From NCBI RefSeq assembly GCF_020515695.1, contig NZ_JAIWJA010000005.1, forward strand, positions 248,001 through 312,000: a DNA stretch of 64,000 nucleotides, read 5' to 3'. The first letter of the stretch is position 1, and the number at the start of each line of letters is the position of its first letter. Under the pieces are notes generated by a model. The model made no database searches. It was not told where the DNA came from and worked only from the letters and a program-made list of their open reading frames with translations. This DNA is from Pseudomonas sp. MWU16-30317 (GTDB taxonomy: Bacteria > Pseudomonadota > Gammaproteobacteria > Pseudomonadales > Pseudomonadaceae). Made by a program: the position numbers and the translations under genes. Shown here in pieces: positions 1 through 9,357 of the stretch.

Positions 1-67
1 GGTGCGACAAATAGACTCAAGTCGCCTCATGCGCTGCCGACAGCCTTGGCGACAGGAGACCTAAACG

Positions 68-424
68 ATGATACCGCCCCATTTACCGATCAGCGCCTTG
101 CCCGTGACGTCGCAACTGGATCCCGTGCGCCAGCCGCCCGCGATCCCTCCGGTGGCGCCGGTTCAGGCCAGTCCGGGGAATCCGACGCTCGAATTTCGTC
201 AGCGCGATCAGGACGAGACCGCGCAGCGCCTGCATGAAGAATTCCAGCGCCAATATCGCGAGCGGCGCGGGGAGGGCGAGGAAGAGGAGCACGCCGAGCC
301 CGAGGAGCCCGAGGCCTATCTGCCGATGCCCGGCTACGAACTCAACCCCGATGACACGGTGCCGGTGGCGCCGCTGATCGACAACGAGCCGCGCCAGGGC
401 CTGTTGATCAATATCGAGGTCTGA
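68..424 (+). CDS. Conserved hypothetical protein, Pro/Glu-rich
   Basis: I do not recognise a domain in this 118-residue protein. The N-terminal half is rich in Pro, Val and Gln. A charged middle section (Glu/Arg, about residues 45-80) could form a short helix or coiled coil, and the tail is acidic and Pro-rich. There is no signal peptide or membrane segment. The ATG is preceded by a good AGGAGA ribosome binding site. It lies upstream of another small gene on the same strand with a 70-base gap, so the two may be co-transcribed. Similar small proteins sit near the fadD genes in other pseudomonads, but this is from memory. Function unknown. Confidence 0.6.
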   Translation: MIPPHLPISALPVTSQLDPVRQPPAIPPVAPVQASPGNPTLEFRQRDQDETAQRLHEEFQRQYRERRGEGEEEEHAEPEEPEAYLPMPGYELNPDDTVPVAPLIDNEPRQGLLINIEV

Positions 425-494
425 CGGCGGGGCTGGTCAGCGGCCCGAGCAGCCCGCATTATGAGTGCATCCCGAAATCGAAAACCGATGTGCG

Positions 495-662
495 ATGACC
501 ATGAGCGATGATCCGAACCTGATCGACTTTTCTGCCGAACGCGCCAAGCGCGTGCATGACCTCAACGAAAAACGCCTGAAGGAAGTCCGTCAGGCGTTCG
601 AGCAGGCGCTGCCGCTGGGCAAAGGTGCCAAGAAAGCGAAGAAGAAACCAAAGAAGAAATGA
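495..662 (+). CDS. Small conserved protein with Lys-rich tail
   Basis: The protein has 55 residues if it starts at the ATG at 495; an ATG two codons later is also possible. An amphipathic charged stretch (FSAERAKRVHDLNEKRLKEV) is followed by a strongly basic C-terminus made almost only of Lys, Gly and Ala. Such a tail suggests nucleic acid or ribosome contact, but that is inference. No known domain is recognised. A clear intrinsic terminator lies about 90 bases downstream, which supports this as the last gene of a short plus-strand unit. Confidence 0.6.
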   Translation: MTMSDDPNLIDFSAERAKRVHDLNEKRLKEVRQAFEQALPLGKGAKKAKKKPKKK

Positions 663-755
663 CCCGTGGTCACCTTGATCCAGGTCAATGTCGCCCCGCT
701 GCCCTGCGGTTATTCTTGCCCCATGCACTCGCAAACAGGCACGCAAGGCATTTGG

Positions 756-779
756 GGCGACTTCGGTCGCCTTTTTTTT
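756..779 (+). terminator. Intrinsic terminator
   Basis: Perfect 6-bp stem GGCGAC-TTCG-GTCGCC with a UUCG tetraloop followed by eight T. It serves the plus-strand genes ending at 662 and separates them from the convergent MaoC gene. Confidence 0.9.
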
Positions 780-799
780 CGTCTGGATTTTAGTGCCGA

Positions 800-1270
800 T
801 CAACCCACCTGAATCGCCGGCAGCGTCGCCAAGGTCACGGTCTGCTGCTTGCGCGGCGCGAGGATTTCCGCTTCGCCGTCCACCACCAGCTCATCGCGCT
901 GATTGAAGACGCGAGTAGCGATGCGCACGCGAAATTTCGGCAGTTTTTCGAGAATTTCCAGGCGCACGGTCAGGGTGTCGCCCAGTTTGACTGGCTTCTG
1001 GAAAGTCATCTGCTGGCCCAGGTAGATGGTCCCCGGCCCAGGCAGTTCGCAGGCCACTGCCGCGCTGATCAGGGCGCCGCTGAACATGCCGTGGGCGATG
1101 CGCTCCTTGAACATGGTGGCGGCGGCGAATTCGGCATCCAGGTGCACGGGGTTGCAGTCACCCGACATGGCGGCGAACAACAGGATGTCACGTTCCTCGA
1201 CGGTCTTGCTGAAGCTGGCGGTCTGGCCGACTTCAAGCGCTTCGTAGGGCGTGTTGGTGACTTGTGTCAT
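800..1270 (-). CDS. MaoC-like (R)-specific enoyl-CoA hydratase
   Basis: A 156-residue single hot-dog-fold protein of the MaoC/PhaJ family, which hydrates enoyl-CoA to (R)-3-hydroxyacyl-CoA and can link beta-oxidation to polyhydroxyalkanoate or other acyl pathways. The signature region MSGDCNPVHLDAEFAA...ERIAHGMFSGALIS contains the catalytic Asp and His (D-x-N-P-x-H) typical of hydratase 2 enzymes. The start at 1270 is chosen because the motif spacing then fits the family; an upstream extension lacks similarity. The gene is divergent from fadD2, with about 280 bases between them, so a shared control region for fatty acid use is plausible. Confidence 0.85.
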   Translation of the reverse strand: MTQVTNTPYEALEVGQTASFSKTVEERDILLFAAMSGDCNPVHLDAEFAAATMFKERIAHGMFSGALISAAVACELPGPGTIYLGQQMTFQKPVKLGDTLTVRLEILEKLPKFRVRIATRVFNQRDELVVDGEAEILAPRKQQTVTLATLPAIQVG

Positions 1271-1552
1271 GGAGAAGAATCCTTCGCTGAACGTGAAAAG
1301 CCGCGATGCACCGTGCATCAGGTGGACACGGTAGTGGCAGCGGTGACGAAAACTGCTTTGAATGGTTGAGACGTCCGACCAAGCGCAGTGGAGCACATTG
1401 GCGATGCCTCTATATTAAATAGATTCACGATGTTAATAGTGAAGCATTGCCTGTGGGACTGTTCGTGCTGACCTGCTAACGTCCTGAACGCTGCGCTGTG
1501 CTTGCCCTGCATGGGGTTCGGCAGGTGTCTGCGCGGCCTGAGGACAATAATA

Positions 1553-3235
1553 ATGAATGCCGATTTCTGGAACGACAAACGCCCTGCCGGTGTGGACTCG
1601 TCCATCGACTTGACTGCCTATCGCTCCGTGGTCGAGGTCTTCGATCGCTCCTGTGAACGCTTTGCCCAGCGCCCGGCGTTCAGCAATCTGGGTGTAACGC
1701 TCGATTACGCCCAGCTCCAGGCTCACGCCCGTGCCTTCGCCGGCTGGTTGCAGCAGCACACCTCGCTGCGCCCCGGTGACCGCATCGCCATTCAGATGCC
1801 CAACGTGTTGCAGTACCCCATCGCCGTGTTCGGTGCGCTGCTGGCCGGGCTGGTGGTGGTCAATACCAACCCGCTGTACACCGTGCGCGAGATGCGCCAC
1901 CAGTTCAAGGATGCCGGGGTGCGCGCGCTGGTCTACCTCAACCTGTTCGGCGACAAGGTCGAGCAGGTGTTGGATGACACGGATATCGAATTTCTCATCG
2001 AGGCAAGGATGGGCGACCTGCTGCCGGCGCCCAAAAGCTGGCTGGTCAATCTGCTGGTGGCCAAGGTGAAGAAAATGGTGCCGCTCTATCACCTGCCGCA
2101 GGCCGTCAAGTTTCGCCAGGTGCTCCACGCGCAACTACAGGCCGTTGCGGTAGCGGTCGGCCAGGATGACACCGCGGTACTGCAATACACCGGCGGTACC
2201 ACCGGTCAGGCCAAAGGCGCGATGCTCACCCACGGCAACCTGATTGCCAACATGCTGCAGGTGCAGGCCTGTTTTTCCCAGCGGGGCGAAGGCGGCGAGC
2301 GGATGATCGAGCCGGGGCAGGAGGTGATGATCGCGCCGCTGCCGCTGTACCACGTGTATGCCTTCACGGCCAACTGCATGTGCATGATGGCCAGCGGCAA
2401 TCACAACGTGCTGATCACCAATCCACGGGATATCGGCGGCTTTATCAAGGAACTGAAAAAGTGGCGGTTCACCGGGCTGCTGGGGCTCAACACCTTGTTC
2501 GTCGCCTTGATGGATCACCCGCAATTTCGCAGCCTGGATTTCTCCTCGCTGAAGGTCACCAATTCCGGCGGTACGGCGTTGTCCACCGCCACGGCCGAGC
2601 GCTGGGAGGCGCTGACCGGTTGCCGTATCGTCGAAGGCTATGGCTTGACCGAGACCTCTCCCGTGGCCTGCGCCAACCCCTATGGCCCCAGCGCGCAATT
2701 GGGCTCGGTGGGTATCCCGCTGCCGGGCACTGCCGTCAAGGTCATCGATGACCAGGGCGTCGAGCTGGCGCTGGGCGAGCGCGGCGAGTTGTGCATCCAG
2801 GGCCCGCAGGTGATGAAGGGCTATTGGAACAATCCCCAGGCGAGCGCCGACACTCTGGACAGCGACGGCTGGTTGAAGACCGGTGACATCGCCATCATCA
2901 GCAGCGACGGCTTCGTGCGCATCGTCGACCGCAAGAAGGACATGATCATCGTCTCGGGCTTCAACGTGTACCCCAACGAAGTCGAAGAGGTGGTGATGGG
3001 CCATCCCAATGTCGCCAGCTGCGCCGCCATCGGCGTTGCGGACTCGCGTACCGGCGAGGCGGTCAAGCTGTTCGTGGTGCCGCGCGGGGCGGGCCTCGAC
3101 CTCGAGGAGTTGAAGCAGTTCTGCAAGGCTAACCTCACCGGCTACAAGGTCCCGCACCAGATCGTCCTGCGCGAGAGCCTGCCGATGACGGCGGTGGGCA
3201 AGATCCTGCGTCGGGAGCTGCGGGACAAAGGTTGA
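1553..3235 (+). CDS. fadD2: Long-chain acyl-CoA synthetase FadD2
   Basis: A 560-residue AMP-forming synthetase that activates fatty acids to acyl-CoA at the inner membrane, the entry step of beta-oxidation. The ATP/AMP-binding motif YTGGTTGQAKG is at about residues 212-222, GYGLTETSP follows, and the C-terminal region has DGWLKTGD, DRKKDMIIVSGFNVYP (the FACS signature) and the catalytic Lys in VGKILRREL. The ATG at 1553 follows a GAGGA ribosome site and begins the conserved N-terminus; the longer reading frame upstream is not conserved. It is about 60 percent similar by eye to the next gene, a tandem duplication typical of Pseudomonas. Confidence 0.93.
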   Translation: MNADFWNDKRPAGVDSSIDLTAYRSVVEVFDRSCERFAQRPAFSNLGVTLDYAQLQAHARAFAGWLQQHTSLRPGDRIAIQMPNVLQYPIAVFGALLAGLVVVNTNPLYTVREMRHQFKDAGVRALVYLNLFGDKVEQVLDDTDIEFLIEARMGDLLPAPKSWLVNLLVAKVKKMVPLYHLPQAVKFRQVLHAQLQAVAVAVGQDDTAVLQYTGGTTGQAKGAMLTHGNLIANMLQVQACFSQRGEGGERMIEPGQEVMIAPLPLYHVYAFTANCMCMMASGNHNVLITNPRDIGGFIKELKKWRFTGLLGLNTLFVALMDHPQFRSLDFSSLKVTNSGGTALSTATAERWEALTGCRIVEGYGLTETSPVACANPYGPSAQLGSVGIPLPGTAVKVIDDQGVELALGERGELCIQGPQVMKGYWNNPQASADTLDSDGWLKTGDIAIISSDGFVRIVDRKKDMIIVSGFNVYPNEVEEVVMGHPNVASCAAIGVADSRTGEAVKLFVVPRGAGLDLEELKQFCKANLTGYKVPHQIVLRESLPMTAVGKILRRELRDKG

Positions 3236-3503
3236 CCGCTTGCATGCTCGTAATGGGTAGGACCGGGCAGAGCCCTGTCCTACAGTGTGGTGCTTTTACT
3301 TTAAATATGACCAGATATTAATATTTGGTTCCGAGTATGACCATTAAGCCCTGCTCGGCCCTCTGGTGGCCGTTTTGCAAAGCTGCTACTCTCGGCCGCG
3401 CTTTGGCTCTATCTCGCTGTTGTGGGAGAGGCCGAACGACACTTTTAATAATAGCCGCATCAAATGCGGTGAGTCTTTGCAGTGGCTGGAGGAGCGGGGT
3501 TCG
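3236..3503. other. fadD2-fadD1 intergenic region
   Basis: A 268-base gap. It holds an imperfect palindrome around 3256-3292 (GGACCGGGCAGAGCCCTGTCC core) and then an AT-rich stretch near 3298-3335. That stretch could contain a promoter for fadD1, but I cannot assign boxes with confidence. No PsrA-type GAAAC-N4-GTTTC site was seen. Confidence 0.4.
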
Positions 3504-5201
3504 ATGATCGACAACTTCTGGAAGGACAAATATCCGGTGGGCATCGCCGCCGATATCGATCCGGATCAGTATCCGAATATCCAGGCAGTGTTGCAGCAGT
3601 CCTGCCAGCGTTTCGCCGACAAGCCGGCGTTCACCAACCTGGGCAAGACCCTCACCTACGGCGAGCTCTACGAGCTGTCCGGCGCCTTTGCGGCTTACCT
3701 GCAACAGCACACCGATCTGCAGCCCGGCGATCGCATCGCCGTGCAGTTGCCCAACGTGTTGCAGTATCCGGTGGCGGTATTCGGCGCTATCCGTGCCGGG
3801 CTGATCGTGGTCAACACCAACCCGCTGTACACCGCGCGGGAAATGGAACACCAGTTCAACGATTCCGGCGCCAAGGCGCTGGTGTGCCTGGCCAACATGG
3901 CGCATCTGGCACAGAACGTGGTGCCCAAGACCAAGGTCAAGCACATCATCGTCACTGAAGTGGCCGATCTGCTGGCGCCGCTCAAGCGCCTGCTGGTCAA
4001 CAGCGTCATCAAGTACGTGAAGAAAATGGTGCCGCCGTACCACCTGCCCACCGCCGTGCGTTTCAACGACGTGTTGCGCAAGGGCCATGGCCATGCGGTG
4101 CGCGAAGCCAATCCGCAGCATGACGATGTAGCCGTGCTGCAGTACACCGGTGGGACCACCGGTATTGCCAAGGGCGCGATGCTCACCCATCGCAACCTCA
4201 TCGCCAACATGTTGCAGTGCAAGGCGCTGATGGCCTCCAACCTCAACGAAGGTTGCGAGGTGGTCATCACGCCATTGCCGCTCTACCACATCTACGCGTT
4301 CACCTTCCATTGCATGGCCATGATGTTGATCGGTAATCACAACATCCTGATCAGCAACCCGCGGGACCTGCCAGCGATGGTCAAGGAACTGTCGAAATGG
4401 AAGTTCAGCGCCTTCATCGGCCTCAATACGCTGTTCGTGGCGCTGTGCAACAACGCTGAATTTCGCGCGCTGAACTTTTCCTCGTTGAAGGTCACCCTGT
4501 CCGGCGGGATGGCCTTGCAGCTGGCCGCCGCTGAACGCTGGCGGGAAATCACCGGTTGCCCTATCTGCGAAGGTTACGGCATGACCGAAACCAGCCCGGT
4601 GGCGAGCGTCAACCCGATCCAGAAGATTCAGGTGGGCACCATCGGCATTCCGGTACCCTCGACGCTGTGCAAGGTGGTCGACGACAGCGGTCAGGAATTG
4701 TCCTTCGGTGAAATCGGCGAGCTGTGTATCAAGGGCCCGCAGGTAATGAAAGGCTACTGGCAGCGCCAGGAGGCAACCGACGAAATCCTCGACAGCGAAG
4801 GGTGGCTGAAGACCGGTGATATCGCCTTGATCCAGGAAGATGGCTACATGCGCATCGTCGATCGCAAAAAGGACATGATCCTGGTCTCGGGTTTCAACGT
4901 GTATCCCAACGAGCTCGAAGATGTACTGGCTTCGCTGCCAGGCGTGCTGCAGTGCGCGGCCATCGGTATTCCGGACGAAAAATCCGGCGAAGTCATCAAG
5001 ATCTTCGTGGTGGTGCGCCCAGGCATGACCCTGACCAAGGAGCAGGTCATGGAGCACATGCGCGCCAACGTCACCGGCTACAAGGTGCCCAAGTCCGTGG
5101 AGTTCCGCGATGCGCTGCCGACCACCAACGTCGGCAAGATCCTGCGCCGCGAGTTGCGCGACGAAGAGCTGCGCAAGCTGGGGCTGAAGAAGATCGCTTG
5201 A
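3504..5201 (+). CDS. fadD1: Long-chain acyl-CoA synthetase FadD1
   Basis: A 565-residue AMP-forming acyl-CoA synthetase, second of a tandem pair. The P-loop-like motif YTGGTTGIAKG lies at about residues 214-224, GYGMTETSPVAS follows, and the C-terminal lobe carries DRKKDMILVSGFNVYP and VGKILRRELRDEE. The start at 3504 has a strong GGAGGAG ribosome site 12 bases upstream and aligns with the FadD2 N-terminus (MIDNFWKDK against MNADFWNDK). In P. aeruginosa the two enzymes are known to differ in chain-length preference, FadD1 favouring longer fatty acids; the sequence alone cannot show that here. Confidence 0.93.
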   Translation: MIDNFWKDKYPVGIAADIDPDQYPNIQAVLQQSCQRFADKPAFTNLGKTLTYGELYELSGAFAAYLQQHTDLQPGDRIAVQLPNVLQYPVAVFGAIRAGLIVVNTNPLYTAREMEHQFNDSGAKALVCLANMAHLAQNVVPKTKVKHIIVTEVADLLAPLKRLLVNSVIKYVKKMVPPYHLPTAVRFNDVLRKGHGHAVREANPQHDDVAVLQYTGGTTGIAKGAMLTHRNLIANMLQCKALMASNLNEGCEVVITPLPLYHIYAFTFHCMAMMLIGNHNILISNPRDLPAMVKELSKWKFSAFIGLNTLFVALCNNAEFRALNFSSLKVTLSGGMALQLAAAERWREITGCPICEGYGMTETSPVASVNPIQKIQVGTIGIPVPSTLCKVVDDSGQELSFGEIGELCIKGPQVMKGYWQRQEATDEILDSEGWLKTGDIALIQEDGYMRIVDRKKDMILVSGFNVYPNELEDVLASLPGVLQCAAIGIPDEKSGEVIKIFVVVRPGMTLTKEQVMEHMRANVTGYKVPKSVEFRDALPTTNVGKILRRELRDEELRKLGLKKIA

Positions 5202-5224
5202 TCGGATCGTGCGGCGATGCGCAG

Positions 5225-5310
5225 GGCCTGTTCGCGAGCAAAGCTCGCTCCCACGGTGGTACGGTGTACACCTGTGGGAGCAAGGGCGCGCGTTCGGCGG
5301 CGAAGAGGTC
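5225..5310. repeat. REP inverted pair
   Basis: Two inverted copies of the window's main REP palindrome (TTCGCGAGCAAAGCTCGCTC and its mate GGGAGCAAGGGC...CGAAGAGG) lie between fadD1 and hrpA. The second copy is diverged. Confidence 0.75.
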
Positions 5311-5414
5311 GGTACAGCCTGCGCACATTCCCCCACGCCCACGTCACCGGGCATTTCTGCGATAATGCCCGATCACGGTGAAATGCCCTCCTGTAGAAGA
5401 CTCCGACGTACCTG

Positions 5415-8400
5415 ATGACCCTCCAGACTCCCGCTACCGGCGACCTGCTCAATACCCTCGACCATGCCATGATCGGCGATCGCAACCGCCTGCGACGCCA
5501 ATTGCTGGAACTGCGCAAAAAGCCCGATGAAGGCAAGCTGGCGCAGTGGGTCGAGAAACTGCAGGCCTCGTGCGCCCGGGTCACGGCGCGGCGCGACAGC
5601 GTGCCGACGATTCGCTACGACGACAATCTGCCGATCGCCGCCAAGCGCGACGAGATCAAGAAGCTGCTGTCCGAGCACCAGGTGCTGATCATCGCCGGCG
5701 AGACCGGCTCGGGCAAAACCACCCAGTTACCGAAGATCTGCCTGGAACTGGGCCGCGGCCAACATGGCCAGATCGCCCACACCCAGCCTCGACGGATCGC
5801 CGCACGCAGCGTCGCCGCACGAGTCGCCGAAGAACTCGCCACCCCGCTGGGGGGGCTGGTGGGCTATCAAGTACGCTTCGAAGACCAGAGCGACAGCAAT
5901 ACCTTGGTCAAGCTGATGACCGATGGCATCCTGCTGGCCGAAACCCAGCACGACCGCTTTCTGGAGCGCTACGACACTATCATCGTCGACGAAGCCCACG
6001 AGCGCAGCCTCAACATCGATTTCCTCCTCGGCTTCCTCAAGACCTTGCTGCCACGCCGCCCGGACCTGAAAGTCATCATCACCTCGGCGACCATCGACCT
6101 GGAGCGGTTTTCCGAGCACTTCGACAAGGCGCCGATCATCGAGGTGTCCGGCCGCACCTACCCGGTGGACACCTGGTACCGGCCGCTGACCAGCGAGCAG
6201 GACGAGGAGGGCAACAGCGTCGAGGAAGACCTCAGCGTCGACCAGGCAATCATCGCCACGCTCGATGAAATCGCCCACTTCGAACGCAGCAACGGCAAAG
6301 GCCCGGGCGACGTGCTGGTGTTTCTGCCCGGCGAGCGGGAAATTCGCGATGCGGCCGACATGCTGCGCAAGGCGCAACTCAAGCACACCGAAATCCTGCC
6401 GTTGTACGCGCGGTTATCGCCGGCCGAACAGCAGCGCATCTTCCAATCGCATCCAGGTCGACGGGTGGTGCTGGCCACCAACGTCGCCGAAACCTCGCTG
6501 ACCGTGCCCGGCATCCGCTACGTGATCGACAGCGGCACCGCGCGCATCAGCCGCTACAGTTACCGTGCCAAGGTCCAGCGCTTGCCGATCGAGGCGGTGT
6601 CCCAGGCCAGCGCCAACCAGCGCAAGGGTCGTTGCGGGCGGGTCGAGCCGGGCATTTGCGTGCGCCTGTACAGTGAAGAAGACTTCAACGCGCGGCCGGC
6701 CTTCACCGATCCCGAGATCCTGCGCACCAACCTGGCGGCCGTGATCCTGCAGATGCTGCACCTGCGCCTCGGCGCCATCGACGCCTTCCCGTTCATCGAG
6801 CCGCCGGATGGCAAGGCCATTACCGACGGCTTCAATCTGCTGCAAGAGCTCTCTGCGGTGACCCGCGACAATCAACTGACCCCCATGGGCCGGCAGTTGG
6901 CACGTTTGCCGGTGGACCCGCGTCTGGGGCGGATGCTGCTCGAAGCCGCGCAGCAAGGCAGCCTCCAGGAAGTGTTGATTGTCGCCAGTGCGCTGTCGGT
7001 GCAGGACCCGCGCGAGCGCCCTCCCGAGCGCCAGCAAGCGGCGGACCAGGCCCACGCACAGTGGAAGGACGCCGATTCGGATTTCGCTGCATTGGTCAAT
7101 CTGTGGCGCGGCTTTGAAGAGCAGCGTCTGGCCCTGACCGCCAGCCCGCTGCGCAACTGGTGCCGCAAGAATTTCCTCAACTACCTGCGTCTGCGCGAGT
7201 GGCGCGATGCCCACCGCCAGCTCGGGCTGATCTGTCGCGACCTGCAGCTGACCGTCAACAAGGACCCGGCCGATCATCCCAGAATGCACAAGGCGATCCT
7301 CTCCGGCCTGCTCAGCCAGATCGGCCAGAAAACCGAAGAAGGTGATTACCTTGGCGCTCGCCAACGGCGCTTCTGGATTCATCCGTCGTCAGGTATTGGC
7401 CGCAAACGTCCGCAATGGTTGATGGCCGCCGAGTTGATGGAAACCACCAAGTTGTACGCGCGGATGGTGGCCAAGATCGAACCGGACTGGATCGAGCCCC
7501 TGGCGCGCCATCTGGTCAAGACCAACCACTTCGAACCGCACTGGGAGAAAAAGCGCGGCCAGGTGGTGGCCTTCGAACAGGTCACGCTGTACGGCCTGAT
7601 CATCATCGGTCGGCGGCCGGTGCATTTCGGCCCGGTGGATCCGGTCGCCTCGCGCGAACTATTCATCCGCGAAGGGCTGGTGCGTGGCGAGATCCAGTCG
7701 CGGGCACGCTGCCTGAGCGCCAACCGCGAATTGCTCGAGCAGCTCGATGCACTGGAAGCCAAGGCGCGCCGCCGCGATATCCTCGCCGACGAGGAGACCC
7801 TCTACGCCTACTACGACGCGCGGGTACCGGCGCAGATTCACCAGACGGCCACCTTCGACAGCTGGTACAAGGTCACCAGCCAGAAAGACCCGCACTTGCT
7901 GATCATGCGCGCCGAAGACGTGCTGGCACGCGAGGCCAGCGAAGTCACCGCCGCGCAGTACCCCGATACCCTGCGCCTGGGCGACCTGACCCTGGCCCTG
8001 AGCTATCATTTCGAGCCCAACCATGCCCGTGATGGCGTGACCCTGACCGTGCCCGCGCCGCTGTTGCCTTCGCTGCCAGGCGAGCGCCTGGAATGGCTGG
8101 TGCCAGGCCTGATCGAGGCCAAGTGCATCGCCCTGGTGCGCAACCTGCCCAAGGCGTTGCGCAAGAACTTCGTGCCGGTGCCGGATTTCGTCAAGGCCGC
8201 TTTGCAGCGCATGACCTTCGCCGAGGGCTCGCTGCCGCAGGCGCTGGGCCGCGAGTTGCTGCGGATGACGGGCGCGCGGGTCAGCGATGAGGCTTGGGCC
8301 GAGTCCGAGCAGCAGGTCGAAAGCCACCTGCGCATGAACCTCGAAGTGCTCGACGGCGCGGGCAAATTCCTCGGCGAAGGGCGCGATCTGGCCGAGCTGA

Positions 8401-9326
8401 CCGCGCGTTTCGCCCAGGCCAGCCAAGCGGCGCTGGCGGTACCGGCGACGGCAAAAAACCAGAAGCCGGTGGAGGCCAAAGTCTTCGCCGCCGTGGCCGA
8501 GACCACCCAGCAGAACATCGCCGGGCTGTCGCTGACGGTATATCCGGCGCTGGTAGAAGAAGGCGGTACGGTCAAGGAAGGGCGTTTCTCCACTGCCGCC
8601 GAAGCCGAATTCCAGCATCGTCGCGCGCTGCAACGCCTGCTGTTGCAGCAGCTGGCGGAACCGGCGAAGTTCCTGCGCGGCAAGCTGCCGGGGCTGACCG
8701 AGCTAGGCCTGATGTATCGCGACTTGGGGCGCATCGACGCGCTGGTGGAGGACATCCTGCTGGCTAGCCTCGACAGTTGCGTGCTCGAGGGCGAGCCCAT
8801 CCTGCCCCGCGACGGTGCCGGGCTGCTGTCGCTGGCCGAGCGCAAGCGCGGTGCCTGGGCCGAGCATGCCGAACGCCTGGCACGCTTGAGCCTGGAGATT
8901 CTCAAGCTGTGGCACGGGCTGCAAAAACGCTTCAAGGGCAAGATCGATCTGGCCCAGGCCGTGGCCTTGAACGATATCAAGCAGCAGTTGGGCAACCTGG
9001 TCTATCCGGGGTTCGTGCGTGAAACGCCTGGGCTGTGGCTCAAGGAGCTGCCACGGTTCCTCAAGGCCATCGAACTACGCCTCGAAAAACTGCCGGCCCA
9101 GGTGCAGAAGGATCGGGTCTGGAGTGGCGAGCTGTCCGGTTATTGGGCGCAATACGCCACACGCCTGGACAAGCACCGCCAGGAGGGCAAGCGTGATCCG
9201 CAGTTGGAGCTGTTTCGCTGGTGGCTGGAGGAGTACCGGGTGTCGCTCTTCGGCCAGCAGCTGGGCACCAAGGTGCCGGTATCGGACAAGCGTCTGAGCA
9301 AGCAGTGGAGCCAAGTGGAAGCCTGA
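5415..9326 (+). CDS. hrpA: ATP-dependent RNA helicase HrpA
   Basis: A 1303-residue DEAH-box RNA helicase, the length expected for full HrpA. Motif I GETGSGKT is at residues 95-102, motif II is DEAH (IIVDEAHERSLN), motif III is SATID, and motif VI is QRKGRCGR. The HA2 and OB-fold regions follow, then the long HrpA-specific C-terminal domain. In E. coli HrpA resolves collided ribosomes by acting on mRNA; the same cytosolic role is inferred here. The ATG at 5415 has only a weak ribosome site (AGAAGA about 8-15 bases upstream), but nothing upstream is conserved. It stands alone as a transcription unit. Confidence 0.95.
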   Translation: MTLQTPATGDLLNTLDHAMIGDRNRLRRQLLELRKKPDEGKLAQWVEKLQASCARVTARRDSVPTIRYDDNLPIAAKRDEIKKLLSEHQVLIIAGETGSGKTTQLPKICLELGRGQHGQIAHTQPRRIAARSVAARVAEELATPLGGLVGYQVRFEDQSDSNTLVKLMTDGILLAETQHDRFLERYDTIIVDEAHERSLNIDFLLGFLKTLLPRRPDLKVIITSATIDLERFSEHFDKAPIIEVSGRTYPVDTWYRPLTSEQDEEGNSVEEDLSVDQAIIATLDEIAHFERSNGKGPGDVLVFLPGEREIRDAADMLRKAQLKHTEILPLYARLSPAEQQRIFQSHPGRRVVLATNVAETSLTVPGIRYVIDSGTARISRYSYRAKVQRLPIEAVSQASANQRKGRCGRVEPGICVRLYSEEDFNARPAFTDPEILRTNLAAVILQMLHLRLGAIDAFPFIEPPDGKAITDGFNLLQELSAVTRDNQLTPMGRQLARLPVDPRLGRMLLEAAQQGSLQEVLIVASALSVQDPRERPPERQQAADQAHAQWKDADSDFAALVNLWRGFEEQRLALTASPLRNWCRKNFLNYLRLREWRDAHRQLGLICRDLQLTVNKDPADHPRMHKAILSGLLSQIGQKTEEGDYLGARQRRFWIHPSSGIGRKRPQWLMAAELMETTKLYARMVAKIEPDWIEPLARHLVKTNHFEPHWEKKRGQVVAFEQVTLYGLIIIGRRPVHFGPVDPVASRELFIREGLVRGEIQSRARCLSANRELLEQLDALEAKARRRDILADEETLYAYYDARVPAQIHQTATFDSWYKVTSQKDPHLLIMRAEDVLAREASEVTAAQYPDTLRLGDLTLALSYHFEPNHARDGVTLTVPAPLLPSLPGERLEWLVPGLIEAKCIALVRNLPKALRKNFVPVPDFVKAALQRMTFAEGSLPQALGRELLRMTGARVSDEAWAESEQQVESHLRMNLEVLDGAGKFLGEGRDLAELTARFAQASQAALAVPATAKNQKPVEAKVFAAVAETTQQNIAGLSLTVYPALVEEGGTVKEGRFSTAAEAEFQHRRALQRLLLQQLAEPAKFLRGKLPGLTELGLMYRDLGRIDALVEDILLASLDSCVLEGEPILPRDGAGLLSLAERKRGAWAEHAERLARLSLEILKLWHGLQKRFKGKIDLAQAVALNDIKQQLGNLVYPGFVRETPGLWLKELPRFLKAIELRLEKLPAQVQKDRVWSGELSGYWAQYATRLDKHRQEGKRDPQLELFRWWLEEYRVSLFGQQLGTKVPVSDKRLSKQWSQVEA

Positions 9327-9349
9327 CCCCCCTGCAGGCAAGCGGGGGC
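9327..9349. terminator. Hairpin between convergent genes
   Basis: A C6...G5 stem just after hrpA and before the stop of the convergent gene. There is no U tract, so it is a possible but weak terminator. Confidence 0.35.
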
Positions 9350-9357
9350 GCCAGGGT

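Noticed and set aside
3318..5354. A 678-codon minus-strand frame opposite fadD1
   Set aside because: It lies fully antisense to a clear synthetase gene; its His/Gln/Arg-rich composition is typical of a shadow frame in GC-rich DNA.
7659..8633. Long minus-strand frames opposite hrpA
   Set aside because: Low-complexity antisense translations with no family match; HrpA motifs on the plus strand are complete.
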